From: GCA-003244245 sp036279835
Lineage (GTDB): Bacteria > Actinomycetota > Actinomycetes > Mycobacteriales > Pseudonocardiaceae
Assembly: GCA_036279835.1 (NCBI GenBank)
Contig: DASUII010000432.1
Coordinates: 1-10,665 of the forward strand
Length of the DNA stretch: 10,665 bases
Reading direction: 5' to 3'
A program made the translations under genes and the position numbers. The notes beneath the pieces are model-generated. The model had not been told where the DNA came from and made no database searches. It worked only from the letters and a program-made list of their open reading frames with translations. Of the stretch, positions 1 through 7,431 are shown piece after piece; the stretch's first letter is position 1; the number at the start of each line of letters is the position of its first letter.

Positions 1-1306
1 CAGCGGCCACGTCGCGGTGCAGCCGCTTGTCATCGCGCTTGCGATCTTCGGCGTGATCCTGCTCGTCCGCGCCGGCCGGATCCGGCATGGCCTGATCTAC
101 GCGCTGCTCGGCGCGGCCACCTGGGTGGCGCTGCTGTCCTCCGGGGTCGACCCCGTCGCCGTCGGCCTGGCGATGGGGCTGCTGACCTACGCCTATCCAC
201 CCGCGCGCGACGACCTCGAGCGAGCGACGGGCCTGTTCCGGCTCTTCCGCGAGCAGCCGACCCCTGAGCTCGCGCGCTCGGCAAGTACCGGGCTGACGGC
301 AGCTCTGTCGCCCAACGAGCGATTGGTGCAGCTCTACCACCCCTGGACCAGCTACCTGATCGTGCCGCTGTTCGCCCTGGCCAACGCCGGCATCGCGATC
401 AGCGGCGAGTTCCTGTCCCGCGCTTACACCTCGCCGATCACCCTCGGAATCCTGATCGGCTACGTCGCTGGGAAGCCGATCGGCATCGTCGGCAGCTCGT
501 GGCTCATCACCCGGCTGAACAAGGCCCAGCTGCGTCCCCCGGTCGGCTGGGCCGCCGTCGCCGGGGGCGGCGCGATCGCCGGTATCGGCTTCACCGTCTC
601 CCTGCTGATCGCAACCCTCGCCTTCGAGGGCGCGCAGCTGCAAGAGGCCAAGCTCGGCGTGCTGTCAGCGGCGCTCTGCGCGTCCGCCGCGGCCTGGGTC
701 GTCTTCGGCATCACCGCGCTGCTCCCCCCACGGCGGCGAATGCGAGCCCTGCTGGGCACCGCGGAGGCCATCATCGACCTGGTCGAGCCGGTCGATCCGG
801 ATCGCGACCACACCCGCGGGCCAGCCGACGCATTGGTGACGGTGGTCGAGTACGGCGACTTCGAATGCCCCTACTGCGGTCAGGCCGAACCTGTCGTCCG
901 CGAGCTGCTCGCCGACTTCGGCGACGTGCGCTACGTATGGCGCCACCTTCCCCTCACCGACGTCCATCCGCGGGCCCAACTGGCGGCCGAAGCCGCCGAG
1001 GCCGCCGCCGGCCAGGGCGCGTTTTGGCCGATGCACGACGTGCTATTGGACCATCAGCAGGATTTGCGGCCAGCTGATCTGAACCGCTACGCGGGCAATC
1101 TCGGCATCGACGTCGAACGATTCCGCGACGACCTGCGCAGGCATACCCGCGCGTCCCGAATCGCCGAAGACGTCGACTCCGCCAGCCTTAGCGGCGTATC
1201 TGGTACGCCCACGTTCTTCATCAACGGACGGCGACATTACGGCGCCTACGACATCACCACCCTCGCCGCGGCCGTCAAGACCGCCAAGGCGCGCGCGGCG
1301 ATTTGA
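1..1306 (+). CDS. nhaA: Na+/H+ antiporter NhaA C-terminal part fused to a DsbA-like thioredoxin domain (5' partial)
   Basis: The frame is open from base 2, so the GTG at 17 is probably internal and the gene starts before the window. Counting from that GTG, residues 1-238 match the second half of NhaA, an inner-membrane antiporter exchanging Na+ (or Li+) for H+. Visible NhaA hallmarks are the HPW..LIVPLFALANAG segment (108-125), AGKPIGI (151-157; this lysine aligns with the functional K300 of E. coli NhaA) and GIGFTVSLLIA (189-199). The paired aspartates of the ion site lie upstream and are not visible. After a short linker, residues 270-429 form a DsbA-like domain with a CPYC redox motif (284-287) and a cis-proline loop GTPT (396-399). 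NhaA-thioredoxin fusions are known in actinobacteria. The domain's side of the membrane and its redox partner are not evident. The stop lies one base from the convergent phosphatase stop. Confidence 0.93.
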   Translation, partial: SGHVAVQPLVIALAIFGVILLVRAGRIRHGLIYALLGAATWVALLSSGVDPVAVGLAMGLLTYAYPPARDDLERATGLFRLFREQPTPELARSASTGLTAALSPNERLVQLYHPWTSYLIVPLFALANAGIAISGEFLSRAYTSPITLGILIGYVAGKPIGIVGSSWLITRLNKAQLRPPVGWAAVAGGGAIAGIGFTVSLLIATLAFEGAQLQEAKLGVLSAALCASAAAWVVFGITALLPPRRRMRALLGTAEAIIDLVEPVDPDRDHTRGPADALVTVVEYGDFECPYCGQAEPVVRELLADFGDVRYVWRHLPLTDVHPRAQLAAEAAEAAAGQGAFWPMHDVLLDHQQDLRPADLNRYAGNLGIDVERFRDDLRRHTRASRIAEDVDSASLSGVSGTPTFFINGRRHYGAYDITTLAAAVKTAKARAAI

Positions 1307-1307
1307 C

Positions 1308-4300
1308 TCAGCCAGACACAGCTTCCACGCGCAGTTCGGCGGGTGCCGGAGCGGGTAGGCGGAAGCGAACGTGGGTACCGGTCGGGCTGGAGCCGATAAC
1401 GACATCGGTGGCGAGCTCGCGGATGAGAGCCAGGCCGCGCCCGCGGTGACGGTTGTTAGTGGGCTCCGGGCGCCAGCGGCCGAAGTCGCGCACCTCGACG
1501 TCGATCCCGCCGTCGCCGCGGTCGGTGAGGCAGCAGGCGAACTCGCCGGGTTCGCCGATGCTGGCGTAAGCGTGTTCAACCGCGTTCGCGGCGGCTTCCC
1601 CGAGGGTGAGCTGCAGGTCTTCGCCGAGTGCGGCGGGCAGCGCCGCGGCGCGGGTCCAGGCGCGCACCGCGCGGCGCAGACCGGACAGCTGGGCTGGGTT
1701 GGCGGGCAGCCGCAGCTGCAGCGGCACGGGCAGGTAACGGGCGGCGATCAGGGCGACATCATCGGCCGGACCGGAGTCGGGCAGTGCGCGAGCCAGCAAC
1801 CCGTCGAGCAGGGTGGTGGGTGGCTCGGAACACAACGCTGCGGCGGTGGCGGCCAAGTGGGCCAGGCCCTCGTCGATGACCTGACCGCGGCGCTCAATCA
1901 GCCCGTCGGTATACAGCAGCAGGCACGCGCCGGGTTCGATGCGGGTGGCGGCCTCGGGGTAAGGCGGACGGCCTCGGATACCCAGCGGACCGCCAGCGCC
2001 GTCGGTGAGGTACCGGATGCCCTCGGGCTCGACCAGAAGGGGCGGCGGGTGCCCCGCGCGGGCCCAGCACAGATCTCCGGTCAGCAGGTTCAGGACCATG
2101 ACAGCGGCGGTAGAGGCCAGCGCACCAGGGATACGCGCGGCCATGCGATCCAGATGTTCCAGCGCGGCCGCGGCGGAGTCCCCGTGCAACAGCGCAGTGG
2201 CCAGCGCGGTGCGCAGCTGCCCCATCACCGCGGCCGCCGCGGCGCCCCGCCCGACGACATCGCCCACCACAATGGCGACTCGGTGCTCGTCCAAGGCCAA
2301 CACGTCATACCAGTCACCACCGGCCGCCACATTGGTCGCACCGGGTAGGTAGCGCGCGGCCAACGCGAGCCGGTCGAACTCCGGGAGCTTGCCTGGCAGC
2401 AGGCTCCGTTGCAGGGTCTGGGCCACGTAGCTGCGCTCGGCGAACAGGCGGGCGTTGTCGATCGCGGTCCCCGCTCGGGCCGCGAGCTCCTCGGCGAGGA
2501 TCGCGTCGTCGGGATTCAGCGGCCGGCCCCGCTCATTGCCGAGGGAGAACACTCCGAAGACGCGTCCGCGGGCCTGCAGCGGCATCGCCATTCCGGCACC
2601 CAACCCCACGCCGCGCAGCAGCTCGAGATGCTCATCGTTCTGGGCGACGGCGGCCAGCAGCTCGTCGGTGATCTCCGGGTAGGTCTGCGCCTGCCCGGTT
2701 CGGATGACGTCCGCGACGCCGACGGCATCGCTTGGGCGGACCGGGAACCTCTCAAGCAGTTGCCGTACGTGGCGAACCCGCTCGGGATCGACGTGCGAGA
2801 GCGCAACCGGCTCGATCCTGCCTCCCTCGCGGGTGAGATAGACGCCGCACCAGTCTCCCAGGCGTGGAACGGCAAGCTCCGCCACCTGCGTAAGGGTGCG
2901 CTCGTAGTCCAGAGACGATGCCAGCAGCGCGGACGCCTCGGCCAGGAACGCTAGCGCCGCCCGGGACACCTCGGCGGCGGCCCGAGCGTGCTCGCGCTCC
3001 TCGAACAGGCGAGCGCGATCGAGCGCGGCACCGCAGCGGCTGGCGAGCACGAAAAAGAAGTCCTCGTCCTGGGCGGAGAATCCCCGCGGCTCGGCGAACC
3101 CCACCACCAGGCACCCGCTGGGGTCGTGGTCGGCGAGCGGCACGATCGCATACGCCTCGTCGGGGACCAGTGGCGCGGTGGCGAAGACCGGATACCGGCG
3201 ATCGCGCTCCTCGGGCGACTCGATGAACACGGCGCGGCCGGTGCGGACCGCTTCGCTCGCCGGCAGGTCTGCCGAGACCGGGAACCGGCCCCAGTGCCCG
3301 GTGACCTCAGGGGGGTATCCCACCGCGTGGGCGATGATGAGGTCGTCGCCGTCGAGCAGGCACAGCGACCCGGTCCGCCCGCCGAGCTCGCGTACCGCCG
3401 TGCCGAGCACCACGTCGACGACGTCCTCCAACGCCACCGCCCGAGACAGCTCCGCCGTGACGCGCTGCAGCGTGTCGAGACGGGCGGCCGACGTCTCGGC
3501 CTCGAGCCGGGCGGCCCGCTCGGCCTCGAGCAGCCGGGCCCGTTCCACCTCGTCCGCCCGCCGCTGAGTGACGTCGGTGCACACCCCCACCATCCGGACT
3601 GGCGTGCCCGTCTCGTCGTGCACCACGGTTCCCCGCGTCTCGATCCACCGCAGCGCCCCGTCCGGGCGATGGATCCGGTACGTCACCTCGTAGCGGGCCC
3701 CGTCCTCGGTCGCCCGCCGGATCGCGGCGAGCACGGCCGGCCGATCCTCCCCGAGGATGTCGCGCTGGAAAGCCTCGAACGTCCCGGGGAACGTCCCGGG
3801 CTCGAGCCCATGGACCCGCTCCAGCGTGGGCGACCACACGACTTCCCCGGTCGCTATATCCCATTCCCAGGTGCCCATCGTCCCTGCCTCGAGCGCGAGG
3901 GAGAGGTGTTCACGGTTGCGGCGAAGTTCCACCTCGTTGCGCTTGCGGTCGACCGCCCCGGCGACGACTTGCGCAATCGACGATGCGACGCGGACCTCCT
4001 CCGTGGCAAAGAGGTGCGGAGCGTCGTAATAGAGCATGAATTTTCCGAGCAGGCGGCCGGCGTGGATCAGAGGGATAAACGCGAGCGCCGCGATTCCGTC
4101 GGCGTCGAACACCGGACAAAGCGCAGCCAACTCCGGATCGAGCGCAACATCCGGCACCAGGATCGGTTCAGGATCCTTCGCGTCGGCAGACCACGGACTG
4201 TGCCCGTCCACCGCCATCCGGTACATCTTGGAGATTCCCCGCCAGGCCCCGAATCGCATGACGCCCTGGCGGTCGAACACCAGGATCGACGATCGCTCGA

Positions 4301-4457
4301 CGCCGATGGCCCGCTCGAGCGCGGTGAGTGCAGCGTCGTAGACCCCCTCGACGGACTCCGCTTCGGCGACGATCTGGCAGAGATCGTGGACCGCGAGGAC
4401 TGCACGGGCCCAAGCCAGCTGACCCTCGCCGGTACTCGCGAGCTGATCCGCCGTCAT
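1308..4457 (-). CDS. Multi-sensor GAF-PAS-GAF-GAF protein with SpoIIE/RsbU-type PP2C phosphatase and RsbW-like ATPase domains
   Basis: This is a predicted cytosolic signalling protein of 1049 residues. Domains in order: GAF (about 25-170), PAS with a PAC-like end (about 185-298), a charged coiled coil (about 300-330), GAF (about 330-480), GAF (about 500-672), SpoIIE-type PP2C phosphatase (about 690-908) and HATPase_c_2 (about 915-1034). The phosphatase keeps its metal-binding acids: GGDWYD (713-718), GDVVGRG (732-738), YTDG (849-852) and ADDVAL (898-903). The ATPase keeps the N-box E954 and N958 in EAAANAVEHA and a glycine box HRGRGLAL (1004-1011). Relatives dephosphorylate STAS anti-anti-sigma factors, and RsbW-like domains phosphorylate them. 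No membrane segment is seen. The ATG at 4457 was chosen because the frame further upstream overlaps the preceding gene; a TTG at 4523 is possible. The ribosome site is weak (GGTGG, 4 bases before ATG). It is the last gene of the operon. Confidence 0.93.
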   Translation of the reverse strand: MTADQLASTGEGQLAWARAVLAVHDLCQIVAEAESVEGVYDAALTALERAIGVERSSILVFDRQGVMRFGAWRGISKMYRMAVDGHSPWSADAKDPEPILVPDVALDPELAALCPVFDADGIAALAFIPLIHAGRLLGKFMLYYDAPHLFATEEVRVASSIAQVVAGAVDRKRNEVELRRNREHLSLALEAGTMGTWEWDIATGEVVWSPTLERVHGLEPGTFPGTFEAFQRDILGEDRPAVLAAIRRATEDGARYEVTYRIHRPDGALRWIETRGTVVHDETGTPVRMVGVCTDVTQRRADEVERARLLEAERAARLEAETSAARLDTLQRVTAELSRAVALEDVVDVVLGTAVRELGGRTGSLCLLDGDDLIIAHAVGYPPEVTGHWGRFPVSADLPASEAVRTGRAVFIESPEERDRRYPVFATAPLVPDEAYAIVPLADHDPSGCLVVGFAEPRGFSAQDEDFFFVLASRCGAALDRARLFEEREHARAAAEVSRAALAFLAEASALLASSLDYERTLTQVAELAVPRLGDWCGVYLTREGGRIEPVALSHVDPERVRHVRQLLERFPVRPSDAVGVADVIRTGQAQTYPEITDELLAAVAQNDEHLELLRGVGLGAGMAMPLQARGRVFGVFSLGNERGRPLNPDDAILAEELAARAGTAIDNARLFAERSYVAQTLQRSLLPGKLPEFDRLALAARYLPGATNVAAGGDWYDVLALDEHRVAIVVGDVVGRGAAAAAVMGQLRTALATALLHGDSAAAALEHLDRMAARIPGALASTAAVMVLNLLTGDLCWARAGHPPPLLVEPEGIRYLTDGAGGPLGIRGRPPYPEAATRIEPGACLLLYTDGLIERRGQVIDEGLAHLAATAAALCSEPPTTLLDGLLARALPDSGPADDVALIAARYLPVPLQLRLPANPAQLSGLRRAVRAWTRAAALPAALGEDLQLTLGEAAANAVEHAYASIGEPGEFACCLTDRGDGGIDVEVRDFGRWRPEPTNNRHRGRGLALIRELATDVVIGSSPTGTHVRFRLPAPAPAELRVEAVSG

Positions 4458-4509
4458 CGCTCCACCATGCTCGCGTAGGAATACGGGAAATGGTAGGTCA
4501 TCGAACGGC

Positions 4510-6327
4510 TCACGGCTTGTCAAGTAGCCAGCGGACCGGTCGGGCCGGATCCGGGTCGTAGCGGCAGACGGTGCCGGTCCGGACGGTGTCGCGGAGCAAC
4601 CGGCCGAGCGCGGGATCCAGCTGCTCGATGCGGTCGATGGCGGCGGCCACCGCCTTGCGCACCGCGACGCGTGCCCGTTCGCCGGCCGAACCGGTCCGTC
4701 GGTGCCGGCCGTGGAGTCCCGTCGCGGCCCTGACCTGGTCGAGCACCGCGTCGCGCTCCGCCCGCAGCTTCGATGCACGCGCCTGGTCCGCCCATGACTC
4801 CGCCTCGCTGAGACCTTCTTCGAGCTCGGTCAGCCGGCGGCGGTATGCCGACACGGCACGCCGGTCGATCACCTCGCCGACGTCGGTGTCCGGCACACCC
4901 CCACCTGCCAGCCCGCTCACCCTGTTCGACAGCTCCAGCGCGGAGATCTCGACCCCGGGCTGCCCCAAGAGCAGGCGCAAGTATCGCAGCCCCTTCATCT
5001 CCCGGATGGTGACCACGCCGTTCTCGACGCCGATCGACCAGATGTCGTCCGAGCCAGGCCGCAGGTGCACGACCATCGGCGCGGCCGTCACCGGGGCCGG
5101 TGCTTGCAAACGACGCAGCCACCAGGTCGCACCTATCCGGTGGTAGGCGCCCGCAGCGGTTCGCGCCCATCGCTGCGCCTCCTGCGTCCGCCCGAGCGAC
5201 ATGCAAGCCTGGTGTAGGTAGTCATCGACGACACCGTCGAATGCGACTGCGCCTGCGTTGACCACCGCCCGACCGGCATATGGCTCGAGCAGCCGCACCG
5301 CCTCACTGGCCAGCCCGGTGGCACCGGTACCGGCCGCGACTTCGGTCAACGAGGCTATCGTCAGCAGCCAGTCGACATCGCGCGCAATGGCGCCGAAGTC
5401 CGGGCCGGCGAGTTGGTGCAGCAGCGCCCAGGCGTGTTCCGCCGACCCCGCGGCAAGCCACAGGACAGCGGCTTCGGCGGCCACCGAGGCCACCCCCTCG
5501 TTCGTGCCGAACGCCTCGTAGGCCATCGCCTCGTGTCTGAGTGCTTCCCGGTCGCCAGCCTGCCGTGCGATTCCGGCCGCCAACGTGCGCTCGATCGGGT
5601 AGGTATCGGGTTCCGCAGCCTCGGCTCCCGCTCGACGCGCCGTCTCCAACGCAGCCGCGGCCTGGTACAGGTCACCGATGAGCAAGGCGTGCATGCCACG
5701 TCGCGACGCCGCAAAGAACCGCACTCGGGCCGATCCCGACTCCTCGGCGAGCACGTCCAATGCCCGCAGCTGCCGCTGCACGGTCACGGCATCGAGGCAC
5801 TCCAGGGCCGTCGTCAGCCGCCACAGGTGCGCTGACATGCGCGACTCGACGTCTGCCACATGCGCGACCGCATCCTGCAGCCGCGTCGTGATCCGCAACC
5901 GCTCGTCCAGATCGTCCGGGCCCCAGTGCACCAGCAGCTCGGCGTCCAGCGCCTCCGCGAGTACAACGGCGTCACCAAGGCCGTCCGCCGCGGTGACCGC
6001 CTCCGTCGCGAACTGCACGGCTCGCGATGGGTTACCGCTATAGACCCAGGCCCGGGCTAGCGCGACCGCCAGCCTCGCCCGCGCAACGCCTTCGGCGATC
6101 GTGTAGGCCTCGTGCAACAACGCTGGCACGCGACCGAGGTCGGTGCCGAACATGTGACCCGCGGCCAGCCCGAGCGCCGCCTCGGTCATCACCTCGACAT
6201 CGTCCGACTGCCACGCATCGTGGTAGGCCCGGGCGTAGGCAACCCGGGCGGCCTCGGCATCGCCCGTGGCCCGAGCTGCCGCGGCGCGACGCAGCAGCTC
6301 GGCAGAGTCCTCGCGCGACCCTCCCAT
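4510..6327 (-). CDS. TPR-like helical protein with the C-terminal domain of actinobacterial AAA/LuxR-type regulators
   Basis: A 605-residue protein. Residues 1 to about 410 are alanine-rich helical hairpins resembling degenerate tetratricopeptide repeats, as in the MalT/AfsR-like half of large actinobacterial regulators. After a proline-rich linker, residues about 429-605 resemble a conserved C-terminal module I recall from such regulators: GLRYLRLLL (446-454), DRRAVSAYRRRL (488-499), a coiled coil to about 535, then ERARVAVRKAV (550-560), DPALGRLL (571-578) and TGTVCRYDPDP (584-594). No P-loop NTPase and no LuxR helix-turn-helix are visible, so DNA binding is not supported; a scaffold or ligand-sensing role is inference. 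The ATG at 6327 has GAGG directly adjacent. A TTG at 6366 would overlap the upstream stop as TTGA and add 13 residues. The downstream phosphatase begins about 50 bases after this stop. Confidence 0.8.
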   Translation of the reverse strand: MGGSREDSAELLRRAAAARATGDAEAARVAYARAYHDAWQSDDVEVMTEAALGLAAGHMFGTDLGRVPALLHEAYTIAEGVARARLAVALARAWVYSGNPSRAVQFATEAVTAADGLGDAVVLAEALDAELLVHWGPDDLDERLRITTRLQDAVAHVADVESRMSAHLWRLTTALECLDAVTVQRQLRALDVLAEESGSARVRFFAASRRGMHALLIGDLYQAAAALETARRAGAEAAEPDTYPIERTLAAGIARQAGDREALRHEAMAYEAFGTNEGVASVAAEAAVLWLAAGSAEHAWALLHQLAGPDFGAIARDVDWLLTIASLTEVAAGTGATGLASEAVRLLEPYAGRAVVNAGAVAFDGVVDDYLHQACMSLGRTQEAQRWARTAAGAYHRIGATWWLRRLQAPAPVTAAPMVVHLRPGSDDIWSIGVENGVVTIREMKGLRYLRLLLGQPGVEISALELSNRVSGLAGGGVPDTDVGEVIDRRAVSAYRRRLTELEEGLSEAESWADQARASKLRAERDAVLDQVRAATGLHGRHRRTGSAGERARVAVRKAVAAAIDRIEQLDPALGRLLRDTVRTGTVCRYDPDPARPVRWLLDKP

Positions 6328-6362
6328 CCTCGGATCGTACGGTCGTCGCCCGACCGCGCCGA

Positions 6363-6776
6363 TCAAACACGGATCAGCGTCACCGTCGCGGCATGCTCAG
6401 CCATCCGGGCGGAGTCCCAGTCGCCGGTGCAGTACACAGACAGCTCGGAGATGGCACCGTCGGTGACGTCTGCCCGGAACAGCTCCCGGCAGTACCACTG
6501 GTCGCCATCGTGCTCCCACGCCTCTTCGACCTCGAGCGCGAAACCGCTCCGCGTCGAATCCAACCGCGACCGGAGCACCCGGCCCGGCGACGGATGCCCA
6601 TTACGACGCAACGCCACGACGTCGTCGACGCCCGCTGCCTGCACCCGCCACCGTGGCATCGTGAAGTCGCAGAACACATCCCCAGCGAACAGCCCCGGCG
6701 GCGGCTGCCCGGTTTCCAGGAAGGCGATCAGCTTCTCGGCGACAACGTGTGTCGAGTTGGCGGCGACCGTCGTCAT
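6363..6776 (-). CDS. NTF2/SnoaL-like small protein
   Basis: A 137-residue protein with the layout of the nuclear transport factor 2-like (SnoaL) fold: an N-terminal helix (THVVAEKLIAFLETG, 9-23), the FCDFTMPRW strand (35-43), and paired strands ending in EVEEAWEHDGDQWYCRELFRAD (82-103) and ISELSVYCTGDWD (109-121). This cone-shaped fold serves as a small-molecule pocket, an enzyme such as an isomerase or cyclase, or an oligomerisation module. I see no catalytic signature that picks one. There is no signal peptide or membrane segment. The ATG overlaps the upstream cupin stop as ATGA, so translational coupling is likely, and the stop touches the TTG that is one possible start of the next gene. 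Position between a cupin and a signalling pair suggests an accessory ligand-binding or enzymatic role, which is inference. Confidence 0.85.
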   Translation of the reverse strand: MTTVAANSTHVVAEKLIAFLETGQPPPGLFAGDVFCDFTMPRWRVQAAGVDDVVALRRNGHPSPGRVLRSRLDSTRSGFALEVEEAWEHDGDQWYCRELFRADVTDGAISELSVYCTGDWDSARMAEHAATVTLIRV

Positions 6777-7153
6777 GGCGCTGGCACCTGCGCCCGCAGG
6801 TTGCTGGCGATGACCGCCATCGTCTGCTGTAGCTGCCGCGTCGGGCTGAACTCGACAACCTCGGTGCCAGCGAACATCAACGGTAGGTGGCCGGGCGCGG
6901 CGTAGTAGGCGTCGCCCTCAGTGTAGGTCTCGTCGTGGTCGGCGTAGCGCATCACGATCTGCCCGGACCGCACCACCCCCCAGTGCGGGCACTGGCAGCG
7001 GTCATCAGGCAGTCCACGAAAAAGCGGGGCAGGGTCCGCGTCGCTGCGAACGGACTCGAATCCCACCGTATAGCCGTCCATCTCGACATAGCGCCCTTCA
7101 ATGACCGGTTCGTCGACGAGGATCGGAGCCTCAAACTTGCAAGTGCGTGGCAT
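6773..7153 (-). CDS. Small cupin-domain protein
   Basis: A 126-residue single-domain cupin, first gene of the - strand operon. The core runs from CQCPHWGVVRSGQIVMRY (53-70) through EGDAYYAAPGHLPLMFAG (79-96) to VVEFSPTRQLQQTM (99-112). Cupin motif 1 is degenerate: H57 is present but the usual HxH pair and downstream Glu are not, and two cysteines (C53, C55) precede it. H73 and H89 could complete an unusual metal site, or the protein may bind a ligand without metal. Similar short actinobacterial cupins keep the HWG and GDAYYAPPGH patterns, from memory of the family. The ATG has a good ribosome site (GGGAG, 6 bases upstream), the strongest in the operon, which fits a leading gene. Its stop overlaps the next ATG as ATGA. 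Confidence 0.87.
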   Translation of the reverse strand: MPRTCKFEAPILVDEPVIEGRYVEMDGYTVGFESVRSDADPAPLFRGLPDDRCQCPHWGVVRSGQIVMRYADHDETYTEGDAYYAAPGHLPLMFAGTEVVEFSPTRQLQQTMAVIASNLRAQVPAP

Positions 7154-7159
7154 GGTTGT

Positions 7160-7166
7160 CTCCCTT
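7160..7166 (-). promoter_or_regulatory. Ribosome binding site of the cupin gene
   Basis: Read on the - strand, AAGGGAG lies 6 bases before the ATG at 7153. It fixes this start and marks the head of the operon; the downstream genes rely on overlaps or weak sites. Confidence 0.75.
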
Positions 7167-7211
7167 TGTGGCGTAGTGGTATGCCGTTACCTACGAAGGC
7201 GTGACTTGCCA

Positions 7212-7226
7212 CGTCACACTGTGACG
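7212..7226. promoter_or_regulatory. Perfect 15-bp palindrome, candidate operator (CGTCACA-C-TGTGACG)
   Basis: Two 7-base arms, 7212-7218 and 7220-7226, are exact inverted repeats around one central base. A further GTGAC at 7201-7205 makes three alternating half-sites: GTGAC, GTCAC (7213-7217) and GTGAC (7221-7225). The element sits about 59 bases upstream of the cupin ATG and about 205 bases upstream of the divergent DUF4185 gene, where a dimeric repressor or activator would act. Its half-site order, TCACA then TGTGA, is opposite to the CRP/GlxR consensus TGTGA-N6-TCACA. Which protein binds is unknown; no DNA-binding regulator is encoded in this window. Confidence 0.45.
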
Positions 7227-7416
7227 AGCCAACCCGGGCGAGGCCGCGCCCAACCTGGCTGTCAACCATCGCCCGCCCCGGCGCTCTCAGGGAACCCCAG
7301 AGTCCGCCCCACATTCCGGGCGGCGAAGATAGGCAGGCGGACACCGCATCGCCGCGATGATCGGGGGTGGTACCGCGACCCAAGAGCGTGCCAGAGCCCT
7401 GTCAGCATAGGAGACT

Positions 7417-7423
7417 GGAAGGG
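7417..7423 (+). promoter_or_regulatory. Ribosome binding site of the DUF4185-like gene
   Basis: GGAAGGG lies 8 bases before the ATG at 7432, a good match to the 16S anti-Shine-Dalgarno. It supports this start, which gives a protein with no signal peptide. Confidence 0.7.
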
Positions 7424-7431
7424 ACTGTGAG

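Larger units (their letters stand above)
7154..7431. other. Divergent intergenic region
   Basis: This 278-base gap separates the - strand operon from the + strand DUF4185 gene and must hold promoters for both unless the latter is read from elsewhere. It contains the palindrome at 7212-7226 and a GC-rich 6-bp inverted repeat (CCGCCC at 7304-7309 and GGGCGG at 7318-7323) that may be chance. I cannot assign a convincing -35/-10 pair to either gene. I see no gene inside it; the frames that cross it continue out of neighbouring shadow frames. Confidence 0.6.

Noticed and set aside
1371..2348. Long + strand open frame of 325 codons opposite the SpoIIE/ATPase part
   Set aside because: Antisense shadow of the conserved phosphatase and ATPase motifs; low-complexity Gly/Arg/Gln-rich translation.
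2988..4478. Long + strand open frame of 496 codons opposite the phosphatase
   Set aside because: It is antisense to GAF and PAS domains with clear motifs, has no recognisable domain, and such frames are common in high-G+C DNA.
4454..4501. Tiny 15-codon frame on the - strand ending in ATGA with the phosphatase start
   Set aside because: No ribosome site and no support beyond the overlap; cannot be told from chance.
4458..4778. 107-residue upstream extension of the phosphatase frame
   Set aside because: Most of it overlaps the conserved C-terminal domain of the preceding gene in another frame and reads as Arg/Ser/Pro-rich. A TTG at 4523 remains possible, but without a ribosome site.
7260..7265. 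Perfect TTGACA on the - strand as a -35 for the cupin operon
   Set aside because: No -10-like hexamer lies 16-18 bases downstream on that strand.
7304..7323. 6-bp GC inverted repeat with 8-base loop in the divergent region
   Set aside because: G/C-only arms of this length are expected by chance here; not placed near a start.
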